Assembly: GCF_004745645.1 (NCBI RefSeq)
Contig: NZ_SRMB01000002.1
Coordinates: 806,001-870,000, forward strand
Origin: Hymenobacter metallicola
Lineage (GTDB): Bacteria; Bacteroidota; Bacteroidia; Cytophagales; Hymenobacteraceae
Length of the DNA stretch: 64,000 nucleotides
Direction: 5' to 3'
The notes beneath the pieces are model-generated. The model did not search any database. It saw nothing but the letters and a program-made list of their open reading frames with translations, and was not told the origin of the DNA. The first letter of the stretch is position 1. Each line of letters opens with the position of its first letter. The translations under genes were made by a program, and so were the position numbers. Shown here in pieces: positions 36,202 to 44,700 of the stretch.

Positions 36202-36280
36202 GTAGCGTTGAGCTTCGCAATGAGCTTCTTGCAGCTCTTCGGCTACCGAAGAGAATCCTTCTTTTCACACTTCACGCTAC
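36202..36280. repeat. Degenerate copy of the GTAGCG...CGCTAC palindrome
   Basis: Ends GTAGCGT (36202-36208) and ACGCTAC (36274-36280), with GAGCTTCGC close to the left end, as in the element at 27668-27762. In the middle is an 8-bp hairpin (CTCTTCGG/CCGAAGAG, about 36235-36253). It overlaps the 5' part of an open frame that has no ATG, which suggests that part is not coding. Confidence 0.5.
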
Positions 36281-36284
36281 GCTT

Positions 36285-36821
36285 TTGCTTTTCCCTGTCC
36301 GGCCCCGCTTCACGCACCTAGCGCGCCTCTCCTGTTTACTTCTTCTCGGGTCTTTGGCCAGCTGCCAGAGCCAGAAAGCGGCTTTTCAATTTAGTCCCAC
36401 GTCGGCCGCATCTACCCCTTCCGAATCGGTAGCGGCCCTACCCGCCCGCGCCGCGGCGCCTAGTAGCGGCAGCGGCACCCCACTCCCAGCAGCAGCGCCC
36501 CACCCGACCCCGGCCCCTGGGCTCCGCCGCCTGCTGGTGCGCCCGCCGCAGCACCGGGAGGCCGCCGCAACTACCAGCACTCATCCGCTTCAAAAGACAC
36601 CTGCCGCGGCGCATCCCCGGGCCAAGCGGCTCCGCCTGCGCCAGCCGGCCCGAATCGGCTATAATGACTTTCTGCTGTTTGGCGGCATAGCCGTGGCCGG
36701 AGCCGGAGTACTGGTGGCGGTAGCCGCGGGGAGCCTGCTGGGCGTAGTGGGCGGGTTGGTGTTGATAGCGGGCGGCTTCCTGCTGGTATCGAAAGGCTAT
36801 GGCAAGGCCCGGCCGGAGTAA
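36285..36821 (+). CDS. Lipoprotein with C-terminal membrane hairpin (paralogue of 35257-35793)
   Basis: About 178 aa if the TTG at 36285 is the start; there is no ATG, and the frame is open from 36189 across a repeat. Signal peptide and lipobox LASC, then QSQKAAFQFSP, matching RSEKIAFQFQP of its paralogue. A Pro/Ala-rich linker and basic patch (RAKRLRLRQPAR) follow, then two hydrophobic stretches (LLFGGIAVAGAGVLVAVAAG and LLGVVGGLVLIAGGFLLVSKGYG). Start uncertain; the lipobox and paralogy support the gene. 70 bases before hemB. Confidence 0.65.
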   Translation: MLFPVRPRFTHLARLSCLLLLGSLASCQSQKAAFQFSPTSAASTPSESVAALPARAAAPSSGSGTPLPAAAPHPTPAPGLRRLLVRPPQHREAAATTSTHPLQKTPAAAHPRAKRLRLRQPARIGYNDFLLFGGIAVAGAGVLVAVAAGSLLGVVGGLVLIAGGFLLVSKGYGKARPE

Positions 36822-36842
36822 ACTCGCTGCCGCTCGCAACCT

Positions 36843-36850
36843 TACCTTTG
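36843..36850 (+). promoter_or_regulatory. -7 promoter box of hemB
   Basis: TACCTTTG, exact match to TAnnTTTG, 41 bases before the hemB ATG. Confidence 0.6.
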
Positions 36851-36891
36851 CCGACGTTGTTTTACCCGGTTGAATCTTCCCAAACGTATCA

Positions 36892-37884
36892 ATGGCCATT
36901 CTCCCCACACACCGCCCTCGGCGTAACCGCAAGTCCGAAGTCATTCGCAACATGGTGCAGGAAACCAACCTGACCACCCACGACTTCATCTACCCGGTTT
37001 TTCTGATTGAGGGCCAGAACCAAACGCTGGAAGTAAGCTCGATGCCGGGCATTCACCGCTTCACCGCCGACCGCCTCATCGACGAAATCGGGCAGGCCAT
37101 AGAGCTGGGCATCAAGGCTTTTGCTCCTTTCCCCAGCATCAACGACGCCTTGAAGGACCGCCTGGCCAAAGAGTCGGCCAACCCCGAAGGCTTATATCTG
37201 AAAACCGTAGCCGACATCAAGCGGCAGTTCCCCGACGTGGTTGTCATGACCGACGTAGCCATGGACCCTTATTCTTCGGACGGTCACGACGGCGTAGTGG
37301 ATGCCGAATCGGGGGAAATCCTGAACGACGCTTCCCTGGAAGTATTGGGTCAGATGGCCCTGGCCCAGGCCCGTGCCGGCGCCGACATCATCGGCCCCTC
37401 GGACATGATGGATGGCCGCGTGGCCTGGATTCGGGACGTGCTGGACCGCAACGCTTTTTCGCACGTGAGCATCATGAGCTACACGGCCAAGTACGCCTCG
37501 GCCTTCTACGGCCCCTTCCGCGACGCCCTGGACTCGGCCCCCAAGAAAGGGGACAAGAAAAGCTACCAGATGAACCCGGCCAACAAGCGCGAAGCCCTGC
37601 GCGAGCTGGCCCTCGACGAGCAGGAAGGCGCCGACATGGTGATGGTAAAGCCCGCCCTGAGCTACCTCGACGTAATTCACACCGTGAAAGAGCACACTCA
37701 CCTGCCCGTAACGGCCTACAACGTATCGGGCGAGTACGCCATGATTAAGGCCGCTGCCCGCAATGGCTGGGTCGATGGCGAGAAGACCATGATGGAAGTG
37801 CTGCTCAGCATCAAGCGGGCCGGCGCCGACGCCATTCTAACCTACTTTGCCAAGGAAGCCGCCGAGGTGCTGCGCCGCGGGTAA
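36892..37884 (+). CDS. hemB: Delta-aminolevulinic acid dehydratase (porphobilinogen synthase)
   Basis: 330 aa, TIM barrel. Active-site lysines Lys200 (MSYTAKYAS) and Lys253 (MVMVKPALSYLD). It condenses two ALA to porphobilinogen in haem synthesis. The three-cysteine zinc site of the Zn-type enzyme is replaced: TDVAMDPYSSDGHDG has Ala123, Asp125 and Asp133 where Cys would be, so this is the Mg-dependent type. Landmarks also include GPSDMMDGRVAWIRD and TAYNVSGEYAMIKAA. Own promoter and terminator, so a single-gene unit. Confidence 0.97.
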   Translation: MAILPTHRPRRNRKSEVIRNMVQETNLTTHDFIYPVFLIEGQNQTLEVSSMPGIHRFTADRLIDEIGQAIELGIKAFAPFPSINDALKDRLAKESANPEGLYLKTVADIKRQFPDVVVMTDVAMDPYSSDGHDGVVDAESGEILNDASLEVLGQMALAQARAGADIIGPSDMMDGRVAWIRDVLDRNAFSHVSIMSYTAKYASAFYGPFRDALDSAPKKGDKKSYQMNPANKREALRELALDEQEGADMVMVKPALSYLDVIHTVKEHTHLPVTAYNVSGEYAMIKAAARNGWVDGEKTMMEVLLSIKRAGADAILTYFAKEAAEVLRRG

Positions 37885-37921
37885 ACCGCCTGCTGAAGCC
37901 TACTAAAAGGCTGGCTGCCGC

Positions 37922-37952
37922 AAAGGCCGTTCTGCTAGTCAGAACGGCCTTT
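37922..37952 (+). terminator. Intrinsic terminator after hemB
   Basis: 13-bp stem AAAGGCCGTTCTG / CAGAACGGCCTTT, loop CTAGT, then T and a T-rich tail. Confidence 0.9.
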
Positions 37953-37975
37953 TGTTGTTTTAAGCAGAGGCTTTA

Positions 37976-37992
37976 TACTAATTTCATTAGTA
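37976..37992. promoter_or_regulatory. Small AT-rich palindrome, possible operator
   Basis: TACTAAT-TTC-ATTAGTA, a perfect 7-bp palindrome in the AT-rich gap before the three-gene cluster. It has the form of a regulator site but no regulator gene is adjacent. Confidence 0.35.
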
Positions 37993-38074
37993 AATATTTC
38001 CTCCGTATATAGCCTTTTCCACTGTTATTTCGTATTATTACCAGAGCAACGCCACAGCTGCCTACTACACGGTG

Positions 38075-38108
38075 TTAGCAAAATTATTTAGCAAATCATT
38101 TTAGCAAA
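38075..38108 (+). promoter_or_regulatory. Three TTAGCAAA boxes at 13-bp spacing before the 38113 gene
   Basis: TTAGCAAA occurs at 38075, 38088 and 38101, each exactly 13 bases apart, ending four bases before the ATG at 38113. The region is AT-rich in a GC-rich genome. This is the pattern of direct-repeat binding sites for a regulator, although 13 bp is not a whole number of helical turns. No gene in the window is an evident binding protein. Confidence 0.6.
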
Positions 38109-38112
38109 AGCC

Positions 38113-38427
38113 ATGACTCAGTCCCCTTTTCAGTATCGCCACGGCGACGTCCTGCTTGCCCCGGTTGCGGCCTTACCAGCCGGTTCGGTTCCGCGCACGG
38201 GTTTAGTGCTGGCTCATGGGGAGCACACGGGGCATAGCCACCGCATCCGGGAGTTTGGGGCGGCCAGCCTGTACGTGTATGGCCAGGAATTATACCTGCT
38301 GGTTTCGGCCCCTTCGGCCACGCTAGTCCACGAAGAGCACCGCCCCATCGAGCTGCCGGTGGGTGTCTACCGCGTTTGGCAGCAGCGCGAGTACACCCCT
38401 TCCGCCATCCGGACCGTCGTAGACTAG
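38113..38427 (+). CDS. Conserved His-rich 104-aa protein, first gene of a three-gene cluster
   Basis: 104 aa, cytoplasmic, beta-rich. Motifs: QYRHGDVLLAPV, LAHGEHTGHSHRI and LVHEEHRPIELPVGVYRVWQQREYTPSAIRTVVD. Seven histidines (10, 35, 38, 41, 43, 73, 76) are arranged as in cupin-like metal sites, a fold inference. I recall similar small proteins next to DUF6745 genes in other phyla, and here the DUF6745-like gene starts 13 bases downstream. No enzymatic function is known to me. Upstream are three TTAGCAAA boxes. Confidence 0.78.
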   Translation: MTQSPFQYRHGDVLLAPVAALPAGSVPRTGLVLAHGEHTGHSHRIREFGAASLYVYGQELYLLVSAPSATLVHEEHRPIELPVGVYRVWQQREYTPSAIRTVVD

Positions 38428-38440
38428 ACATCTGCCGCTT

Positions 38441-39394
38441 ATGTTCAGCATCAACGCCCGGGGCCGCCAGCTACGCCGGCCTGCTACCGAAGCTCCGCCG
38501 GCTGCCGAACCGGCCGCGGCCTACCGCCCCCGCCCGGCCGGGGTGCCCACCCCACCGCCCCAGGTAGCTCAGCCGGCCGGTCCGGTGCGCGCTACGCCGG
38601 AGGTGGCGCGGGCTCTGCTACTATCGGGTCGAATGCCGGATGAGCTGATTGTGAGCGGGGCGCTGCGGCTGAACGGGGAGCAGCGGCTCCGGGAATTGCC
38701 CCGCTTGCTGGAATGCACCCACCTGGAGGTCAACGACTGTTCTACTCTGGAGCTGCTGCCCGAGCGCCTCCGTGCCACCAGCGTGCAGGCCGCCCGCACC
38801 GCCATCCGGGAGCTCACCGGCGACTGGCTGGTGCGCGAGAGCCTCAACCTGAGCGGCTGCCGGCAGCTGCGGCGCCTGCCCGAGCGCCTCACCGCTCGTT
38901 CGCTCGACGTTTCCAACTGCCCTTTGCTTACCCAACTCCCGGCTACGATTCATCTTACCCACTGGCTGGAAGTAGCGGGCAGCGGCCTGACGGGCTTGCC
39001 CAGCGGTCTGCGGGTCAATATTCACTGGCAGGGCACGGCCGTGGACGAGCGCACCGCGTTCCGCCCCGAAGACCTGAAGGCCGTGGATATTCTCAATGTG
39101 CGCAACGTGACGCGCCGCCGCGTACTGCTGGAACGGTTTGGCCTCGACCGGCTTGTGCAGGAAGTTGGCGGCCTGATTATCGACCGGGACCGGGACGCCG
39201 GTGGGGAACGGCAGCTGCTGAGCATTCCGCTGGAAGGCGACGAGCCCATTGTGGCCCTGCGCGTTATCTGTCCTTCCACGGCCCACACCTACGTGCTGCG
39301 GGTGCCGCCCCACCTCCGTACCTGCCGCCGGGCCGCCGCGTGGCTGGCGGGCTTCGAGAACGAGCACGACTACCGGCCCCTGATTGAAACCTGA
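38441..39394 (+). CDS. Leucine-rich-repeat protein with DUF6745-like C-terminal domain
   Basis: 317 aa. A Pro/Ala-rich N-terminus (about residues 1-55) is followed by leucine-rich repeats (LPRLLECTHLEVNDCSTLELLPERL, ESLNLSGCRQLRRLPERL, LDVSNCPLLTQLP, LPSGLRVNIHWQGTAVDERT), about residues 70-215. The C-terminal domain (about 220-317: RRRVLLERFGLDRLVQEVGG, DRDRDAGGERQLLSIPLEGDEPIVALRVICPSTAHTYVLRVPPHLRTCRRAAAWLAGF) resembles DUF6745. No signal peptide, so it is cytosolic. Directly after the His-rich protein and 120 bases before a VWA gene. LRRs suggest binding of a partner. Confidence 0.8.
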   Translation: MFSINARGRQLRRPATEAPPAAEPAAAYRPRPAGVPTPPPQVAQPAGPVRATPEVARALLLSGRMPDELIVSGALRLNGEQRLRELPRLLECTHLEVNDCSTLELLPERLRATSVQAARTAIRELTGDWLVRESLNLSGCRQLRRLPERLTARSLDVSNCPLLTQLPATIHLTHWLEVAGSGLTGLPSGLRVNIHWQGTAVDERTAFRPEDLKAVDILNVRNVTRRRVLLERFGLDRLVQEVGGLIIDRDRDAGGERQLLSIPLEGDEPIVALRVICPSTAHTYVLRVPPHLRTCRRAAAWLAGFENEHDYRPLIET

Positions 39395-39513
39395 GCGGCC
39401 CGGTCGTATAGCGCCAGCTGAATATCTGATTTCTTACCTATTTTCCCGCCCCCACTCCCGGCGACGGGCCGGGTGTTACTTGCCCTATTTTTCCTATTCC
39501 TTTCTCTTCTCCT

Positions 39514-41361
39514 ATGCACATAACCCAGCAGCCTACCTCCCCGGTACTTCTCGAAAACCTGGCCGACACGACCAGCCTGCTCCTAAAATTCCGGGAAGAC
39601 GTTCCCAACCCGCAGCGCCGGCCCCTCAACGTGGCCTTGGTCATTGACCGCAGCGGCAGCATGGCGGGCGCCCCGCTCCGTTACGCCTTGCAGGCGGCCG
39701 CCAACTTCGTGGACCGCCTCACCGCCGACGACCGGCTGAGCATTGTAGTGTACGACGACGTAGTGAGCACGCTGCTGGATGCCCAGCTCGTGACCGATAA
39801 GGACAATATCAAGCGCATTTTGCAGGGTGTGCGGGCCGGGGGGCTAACTAACCTAAGCGGCGGCTGGCTGCAGGGCTGCGAACTGGTGGCCAAGCACAAA
39901 ACCGACCAGCACGTGAACCGCGTGCTGCTGCTCACCGACGGGCAGGCCAACAACGGCATCACCAATCCGGCTATTCTGATTACTACTGCCAGCAAGAAGG
40001 CAGAAGAAGGCATTACGACGACGACCCTGGGCTTTGGCAGCCACTTCGAGGAAGATTTGCTGATTGGCATGGCCCGAGCCGCGGCTGGCAACTTTTACTT
40101 TATTCAGTCCCTGGACGATGCGGCCGACGTGTTTGGTATCGAGCTGGACAGCCTCAAAGCCATTGCCGCCCAAAACCTGACCGTTACGCTCACGCCCCTC
40201 GGGGCCACGGTACTCGGGGATGTGCTGAGCCTGGCCCGGCAGGAGGCCCAGTCCGGTGGCCGCATGGTGCTGCACCTGGGAGATGTGTACGAGAACGAGG
40301 ACAAGCTGCTCGGGCTCCAATTACAGCTCCCGGCCCTGCCCACCGGTGCCCACCAGCTGCTGCAGGTCGCCTACCGCGCCGATGCCATTCGCAACGGCAG
40401 CATCGAGGCCATTACGGGCGAGCATACGGTTCAATTCACGGCCGGCAGCATTGAGGCCGTAGCCACGGCTTCCGATGGCGGCGTCATGCTGGAGCTGGCC
40501 CGCCTGCGCATTGCCCGCGACAAAGAGCAGGCCGTGGACCTGGCCGATGCCGGCAAGCACGCCGAGGCCGAAGCCCTGCTGCACCAGCTAGTAGCCGACC
40601 TGACCGCCAAAGGCCTGCACGAGCACTTCGAGATTGCCGAGGAAATCGACCAGATTAACCACTACGCCCAGCGCATTGCCAGCCGCCACCTCGACAACGA
40701 GAGCCGCAAGGAGCTGCGCGACCAGGCCTTCCAGGGCCGCCGGGCCCGGGTCGACTTGGCCGGCCGCGGCGTGAGCGTCGACCAGGCGGCCCACGCGCTG
40801 CCAGTAGTGAGCGAGCCGGGCACGGGCGTGGAGCTGGTCTGCTTCCGGGAAGGCGGCAAGCTGCGCGTGCGGGTTGTCTCGGCCGGTTATGACGACTTAA
40901 ACATTCAGTTTCCCCGGGCCATTCGGGCCGAGGGGGCGCACTACATCGTTGAGGAACTGGAGCGGAGTGCCGATGGTACGTTTTACCGGGCCAAGGGCAC
41001 TATTACCCGCCTCGTGCGGCCGGGCGAAACTGACCCGCTGGCCGGTGGCCACCACGGCTCGTCGCGCAGCCGGAGCACCAGTAGCAGCAGTTCCCGCGCG
41101 GCCAAGCCCGCCACGACGCTGGCCGATCTGGAAGAAACCGACACCATTGGCTCCGGCATTCTGATTCAGTGCGTGAAAGACGGCAGCAAGCTGCGGGCCC
41201 GCGTGGTGAGCGACGGATTTGACCCCAACTGGAACATGCGCTTCCCCCGTGGCATCCGCGACGAAAGCACCCTGTTTGTAGTAGAGCACGTCAATACTGC
41301 TCCCGATGGCAAGTCCTACATTGCCAGCGGCGACATCAAGAAGTTTGTGCAAACCACCTAG
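39514..41361 (+). CDS. VWA-domain protein with two C-terminal 66-residue repeats
   Basis: 615 aa, no signal peptide. The VWA domain has a full MIDAS motif (VIDRSGSM, Asp45, Ser47, Ser49) and spans about residues 35-215; then come an Ig-like/VIT-like beta region and a helical part (to about 430). The C-terminus holds two copies of one domain, residues 436-501 and 546-611, sharing KLRxRVVSxGxD, FPRxIRxE and ADGxFYxAxGxI, joined by a Ser-rich linker (SRSRSTSSSSSR). The repeats recall the short KLRVRIISPGY modules seen in some actinobacterial WGR/VWA proteins. Last gene of the 38-41 kb cluster, followed by a terminator. Confidence 0.85.
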   Translation: MHITQQPTSPVLLENLADTTSLLLKFREDVPNPQRRPLNVALVIDRSGSMAGAPLRYALQAAANFVDRLTADDRLSIVVYDDVVSTLLDAQLVTDKDNIKRILQGVRAGGLTNLSGGWLQGCELVAKHKTDQHVNRVLLLTDGQANNGITNPAILITTASKKAEEGITTTTLGFGSHFEEDLLIGMARAAAGNFYFIQSLDDAADVFGIELDSLKAIAAQNLTVTLTPLGATVLGDVLSLARQEAQSGGRMVLHLGDVYENEDKLLGLQLQLPALPTGAHQLLQVAYRADAIRNGSIEAITGEHTVQFTAGSIEAVATASDGGVMLELARLRIARDKEQAVDLADAGKHAEAEALLHQLVADLTAKGLHEHFEIAEEIDQINHYAQRIASRHLDNESRKELRDQAFQGRRARVDLAGRGVSVDQAAHALPVVSEPGTGVELVCFREGGKLRVRVVSAGYDDLNIQFPRAIRAEGAHYIVEELERSADGTFYRAKGTITRLVRPGETDPLAGGHHGSSRSRSTSSSSSRAAKPATTLADLEETDTIGSGILIQCVKDGSKLRARVVSDGFDPNWNMRFPRGIRDESTLFVVEHVNTAPDGKSYIASGDIKKFVQTT

Positions 41362-41391
41362 GCTGGCTTCTCTGAGCTGAGGTGTATAAGC

Positions 41392-41427
41392 AGCCCGGGG
41401 TTCCTGTTCAAGCAGGGGCTCCGGGCT
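41392..41427 (+). terminator. Intrinsic terminator after the VWA gene
   Basis: 15-bp arms with a few mismatches (AGCCCGGGGTTCCTG / CAGGGGCTCCGGGCT), loop TTCAAG, then T6. It closes the three-gene cluster. Confidence 0.8.
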
Positions 41428-41784
41428 TTTTTGCGGCCAGGCAAGCCCCGCGTTGCCTGCGGAGCAGAACCATGCTACCGGCATTTGGCTAGCTAGCTGA
41501 TGGGTTCTACTGACTTTCAGAAACATAGCTACGAGCCTTACCAGCAACAATGACATAATCTTAACACCTCAACGCAGGGGCAAACCGCTGGCTTTACTTA
41601 TCTTCATTAGATATAGGCGATTCTTGCTTTTTACAACTCAACCGTAACATTCTCTTTGCCTTACGCTTGCCCTGCGCTTACCCGTTCCTGTTTCCTACCG
41701 CTGCTGTCGGCCTGATGCCGCCCGCACTTCACCTACGGCAACGCCGCTTCAGTTCTATGTTCCACAACCTCTACCAACCCTGCT
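41428..41784. other. Intergenic stretch before the large secreted protein
   Basis: 357 bases with no convincing gene. A TATCTTCA box at 41599-41606 is a possible -7 element for the gene at 41785, which would give a long (about 180 nt) leader. Low-GC patches lie at 41515-41650. No hairpin or riboswitch was seen. Confidence 0.4.
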
Positions 41785-44700
41785 ATGAAAACACTTCTTC
41801 GTATTGGGCGGCCCGTCGGCTGCCGGATCCGCCCGTCGACGGCTAAGCTGCAAACGGCCCTGCTGCTGCTTTTACTGAGTCTGCTGGCCCTGACAACCGT
41901 GGGCCAAACCTTCCCGGCCGGCTTCAACCAAGTATCAGTCGCCAACGGCATCAGCAACCCTACCGTGCTGGCCTTTGCCCCCGATGGGCGAATTTTCGTG
42001 GGGGAGCAGGGCGGGGCCCTGCGCGTTATCAAGAACGGGAGCCTGCTGGCCACGCCTTTTGTGCGCTTGAGCGTAAATTCCAGCGGGGAGCGGGGCCTGA
42101 TTGGCATAGCCCTCGACCCGAATTTTAGTACAAATAAGTACATCTACCTTTATTACACGGTCAGCACGGCGCCGCTGCACAACCGCATCAGCCGTTTCAC
42201 GGCCGCCGGCGACGTGGCCGTGGCGGGCAGCGAGGTGGTGGTGCTGGAGCTCGACCCGCTGAGCTCGGCCACCAACCACAACGGCGGGGCCATGAGCTTC
42301 GGGGCCGATGGCAAGCTATACGTCGCCATTGGGGAAAACGCCAACGGCAGCCACGCCCAGAACCTGGACACCTACCACGGCAAGTTTCTGCGCATCAATC
42401 CCGACGGCTCGGTACCGGCCGGCAACCCCTTCCCTACCGGCTCGGAGCAGCGGCGGCGCGTGTGGAGCTACGGCCTGCGCAACCCCTACACCTTTGCCAT
42501 TCAGCCCACCACGGGCCGGATTTTCCTCAACGACGTGGGCCAGAACACCTGGGAGGAAATCGACGACGCTACCACGGGGGGCCGCAATTTCGGCTGGCCC
42601 GCCACCGAGGGCGCCACCACGGCTGCCGGCGTCACGAGCCCGGTGTTCAGCTACCCCCACGGCACCGGCGACGGCAAGGGCTGCGCCATTACGGGCGGCA
42701 CCTTCTTCAACCCGGCCAGCACTACTTACCCCGCTTCCTACGTCGGCAAGTACTTCTACCAGGATTTGTGCAACCAGTGGATCAACTACATTGATTTATC
42801 GGGCAGCACGCCCGTCCGCTCACCCTTTGCCACGGCCCTGCCCGGCAACGCCGTTGGCCTGACTACCGGCCTCGACGGCAACCTCTACTACCTGAGCCGC
42901 AGCGCCGGGGCCCTTTACAAAGTGGTGTATACGCCCTCGACCAGTGCCCCCGTCATTACCGGCCAGCCGGCCAATGTGAGTGTGGCCCCGGGGCAAGCGG
43001 CGTCCTTTACCGTCGCGGCCACCGGCACGGCCCCCTTGAGCTACCAATGGCAGAAGAACGGGGTGAACATCACCGGGGCTACGGCCGCCACCTATACTAT
43101 TGCCAGCGTCACGGCTGCCGATGCCGGCCAGTACCGGGCCGTGGTAACCAATGCCGTGGGCTCGGCAACCAGCAGCGTGGCTACGCTCACCGTGACGGCG
43201 CCCAACACCGCGCCGACGGCCCAGATCCTGACGCCGGCCGACGGCACAACCTACGTGGCCGGCACGACCATTACCTTCTCCGGGGATGCCACCGACGCCG
43301 AGCAGGGCGCCTTGCCAGCCAGCGCCTTCAGCTGGAAAGTTGACTTTCACCACGACACCCACGTGCACGACGGCACCGCGTTCAATCAGGGCTTGAAAAC
43401 CGGCTCTTTTGCCATTCCCAACACCGGGGAAACGGCTGCCAACGTGTGGTACCGGCTTTACTTGACCGTGACGGACGCCGGCGGCCTGACGTCCACCGTG
43501 TACCGCGACATTTACCCCCGCACCTCGGTGCTGAGCTTTGCCACCAACCCGGCCGGCCTGCGGCTGACTCTGGACGGGCAGCCCCTGAATACCCCGGCCG
43601 CCGTGACGAGCGTGGAAGGCGTGCTGCGGACCCTGGGCGTGGTGAGTCCGCAGACGGTGAACGGGGTTACCTACGAGTTTACGGGCTGGAGCCAGGGCGG
43701 CACGGCCACCCAAACCCTGACCACGCCTACCGCCGATGCCACCTACACGGCCAGCTTCCGGGTGGTACCGACCGGACAGGCCGTGGCGAGCTTCACGTTG
43801 CTCAACGCCGATACCGACCAGCCCATAGTCGGCTACGACCCGCTGCCGGCCGGGGCCGTGCTCAACCTGGCTACGCTGCCTTCGCGCAACCTCAGCATCA
43901 GGGCCAACACCAACCCGGGCACCGTGGGCAGCGTGCGGTTTGCCTACGATGCCAACGCCAACTTCCGGACCGAAAACACGGTGCCCTACGCCCTGGCCGG
44001 CGACAATGGTCCTACCGATTACTTGCCCTGGACGCCCACCGTGGGTAGCCACACCCTAACGGCCACGCCCTACACGGCCGCCAATGCTACGGGCACGGCC
44101 GGCCAGGCCCTGACCGTCAACTTCACCGTAACCGATGCCGCCCTACGCACGCCCGACAACCCCGCCAACACGGTAGCGGGCCTGAACTACGGGTATTACG
44201 AAGGCACTGGCTGGAGCGCCCTGCCCACTTTTGCCACCCTAACACCCGCCAAAACGGGTACGGTAACGGGCTTTGACCTGGGGCCGCGCAGCCGGGATGA
44301 AAACTTTGCCTTCCGCTACACCGGCTACGTGCGCGTGCCCGCCGATGGGGTTTATTCCTTCTTTACCAACTCCGACGACGGCAGCCAGCTGTTCATTGGC
44401 ACGCAACTGGTGGTCAACAACGACGGGCTGCACGGGGCGGCCGAGAAGTCGGGTACCATCGGGCTGCGGGCGGGCGTACATGCCATTACCGTGACCTTTT
44501 TTGAGCGCACGGGCGCCGAGGTGCTGGGCGTGAGCTACGCGGGGCCGGGCCTAGCGAAGCAGCCGATACCGGGGGCGGCGTTGTCGCGGCCCGGCACGGC
44601 GCCGGCGGCCATCTATCTGTCGGATCTTCCCTGGGTTTCGGCCAGCAGCGGCTGGGGACCGGTGGAGCGCGACGGCAGCAACGGGGAGCTGGACCCGGCC

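Noticed and set aside
38441-39394. LRR protein as a type III effector
   Set aside because: There is no secretion-system gene and no catalytic E3-like domain; the C-terminus looks like DUF6745, which occurs in bacteria without such systems.
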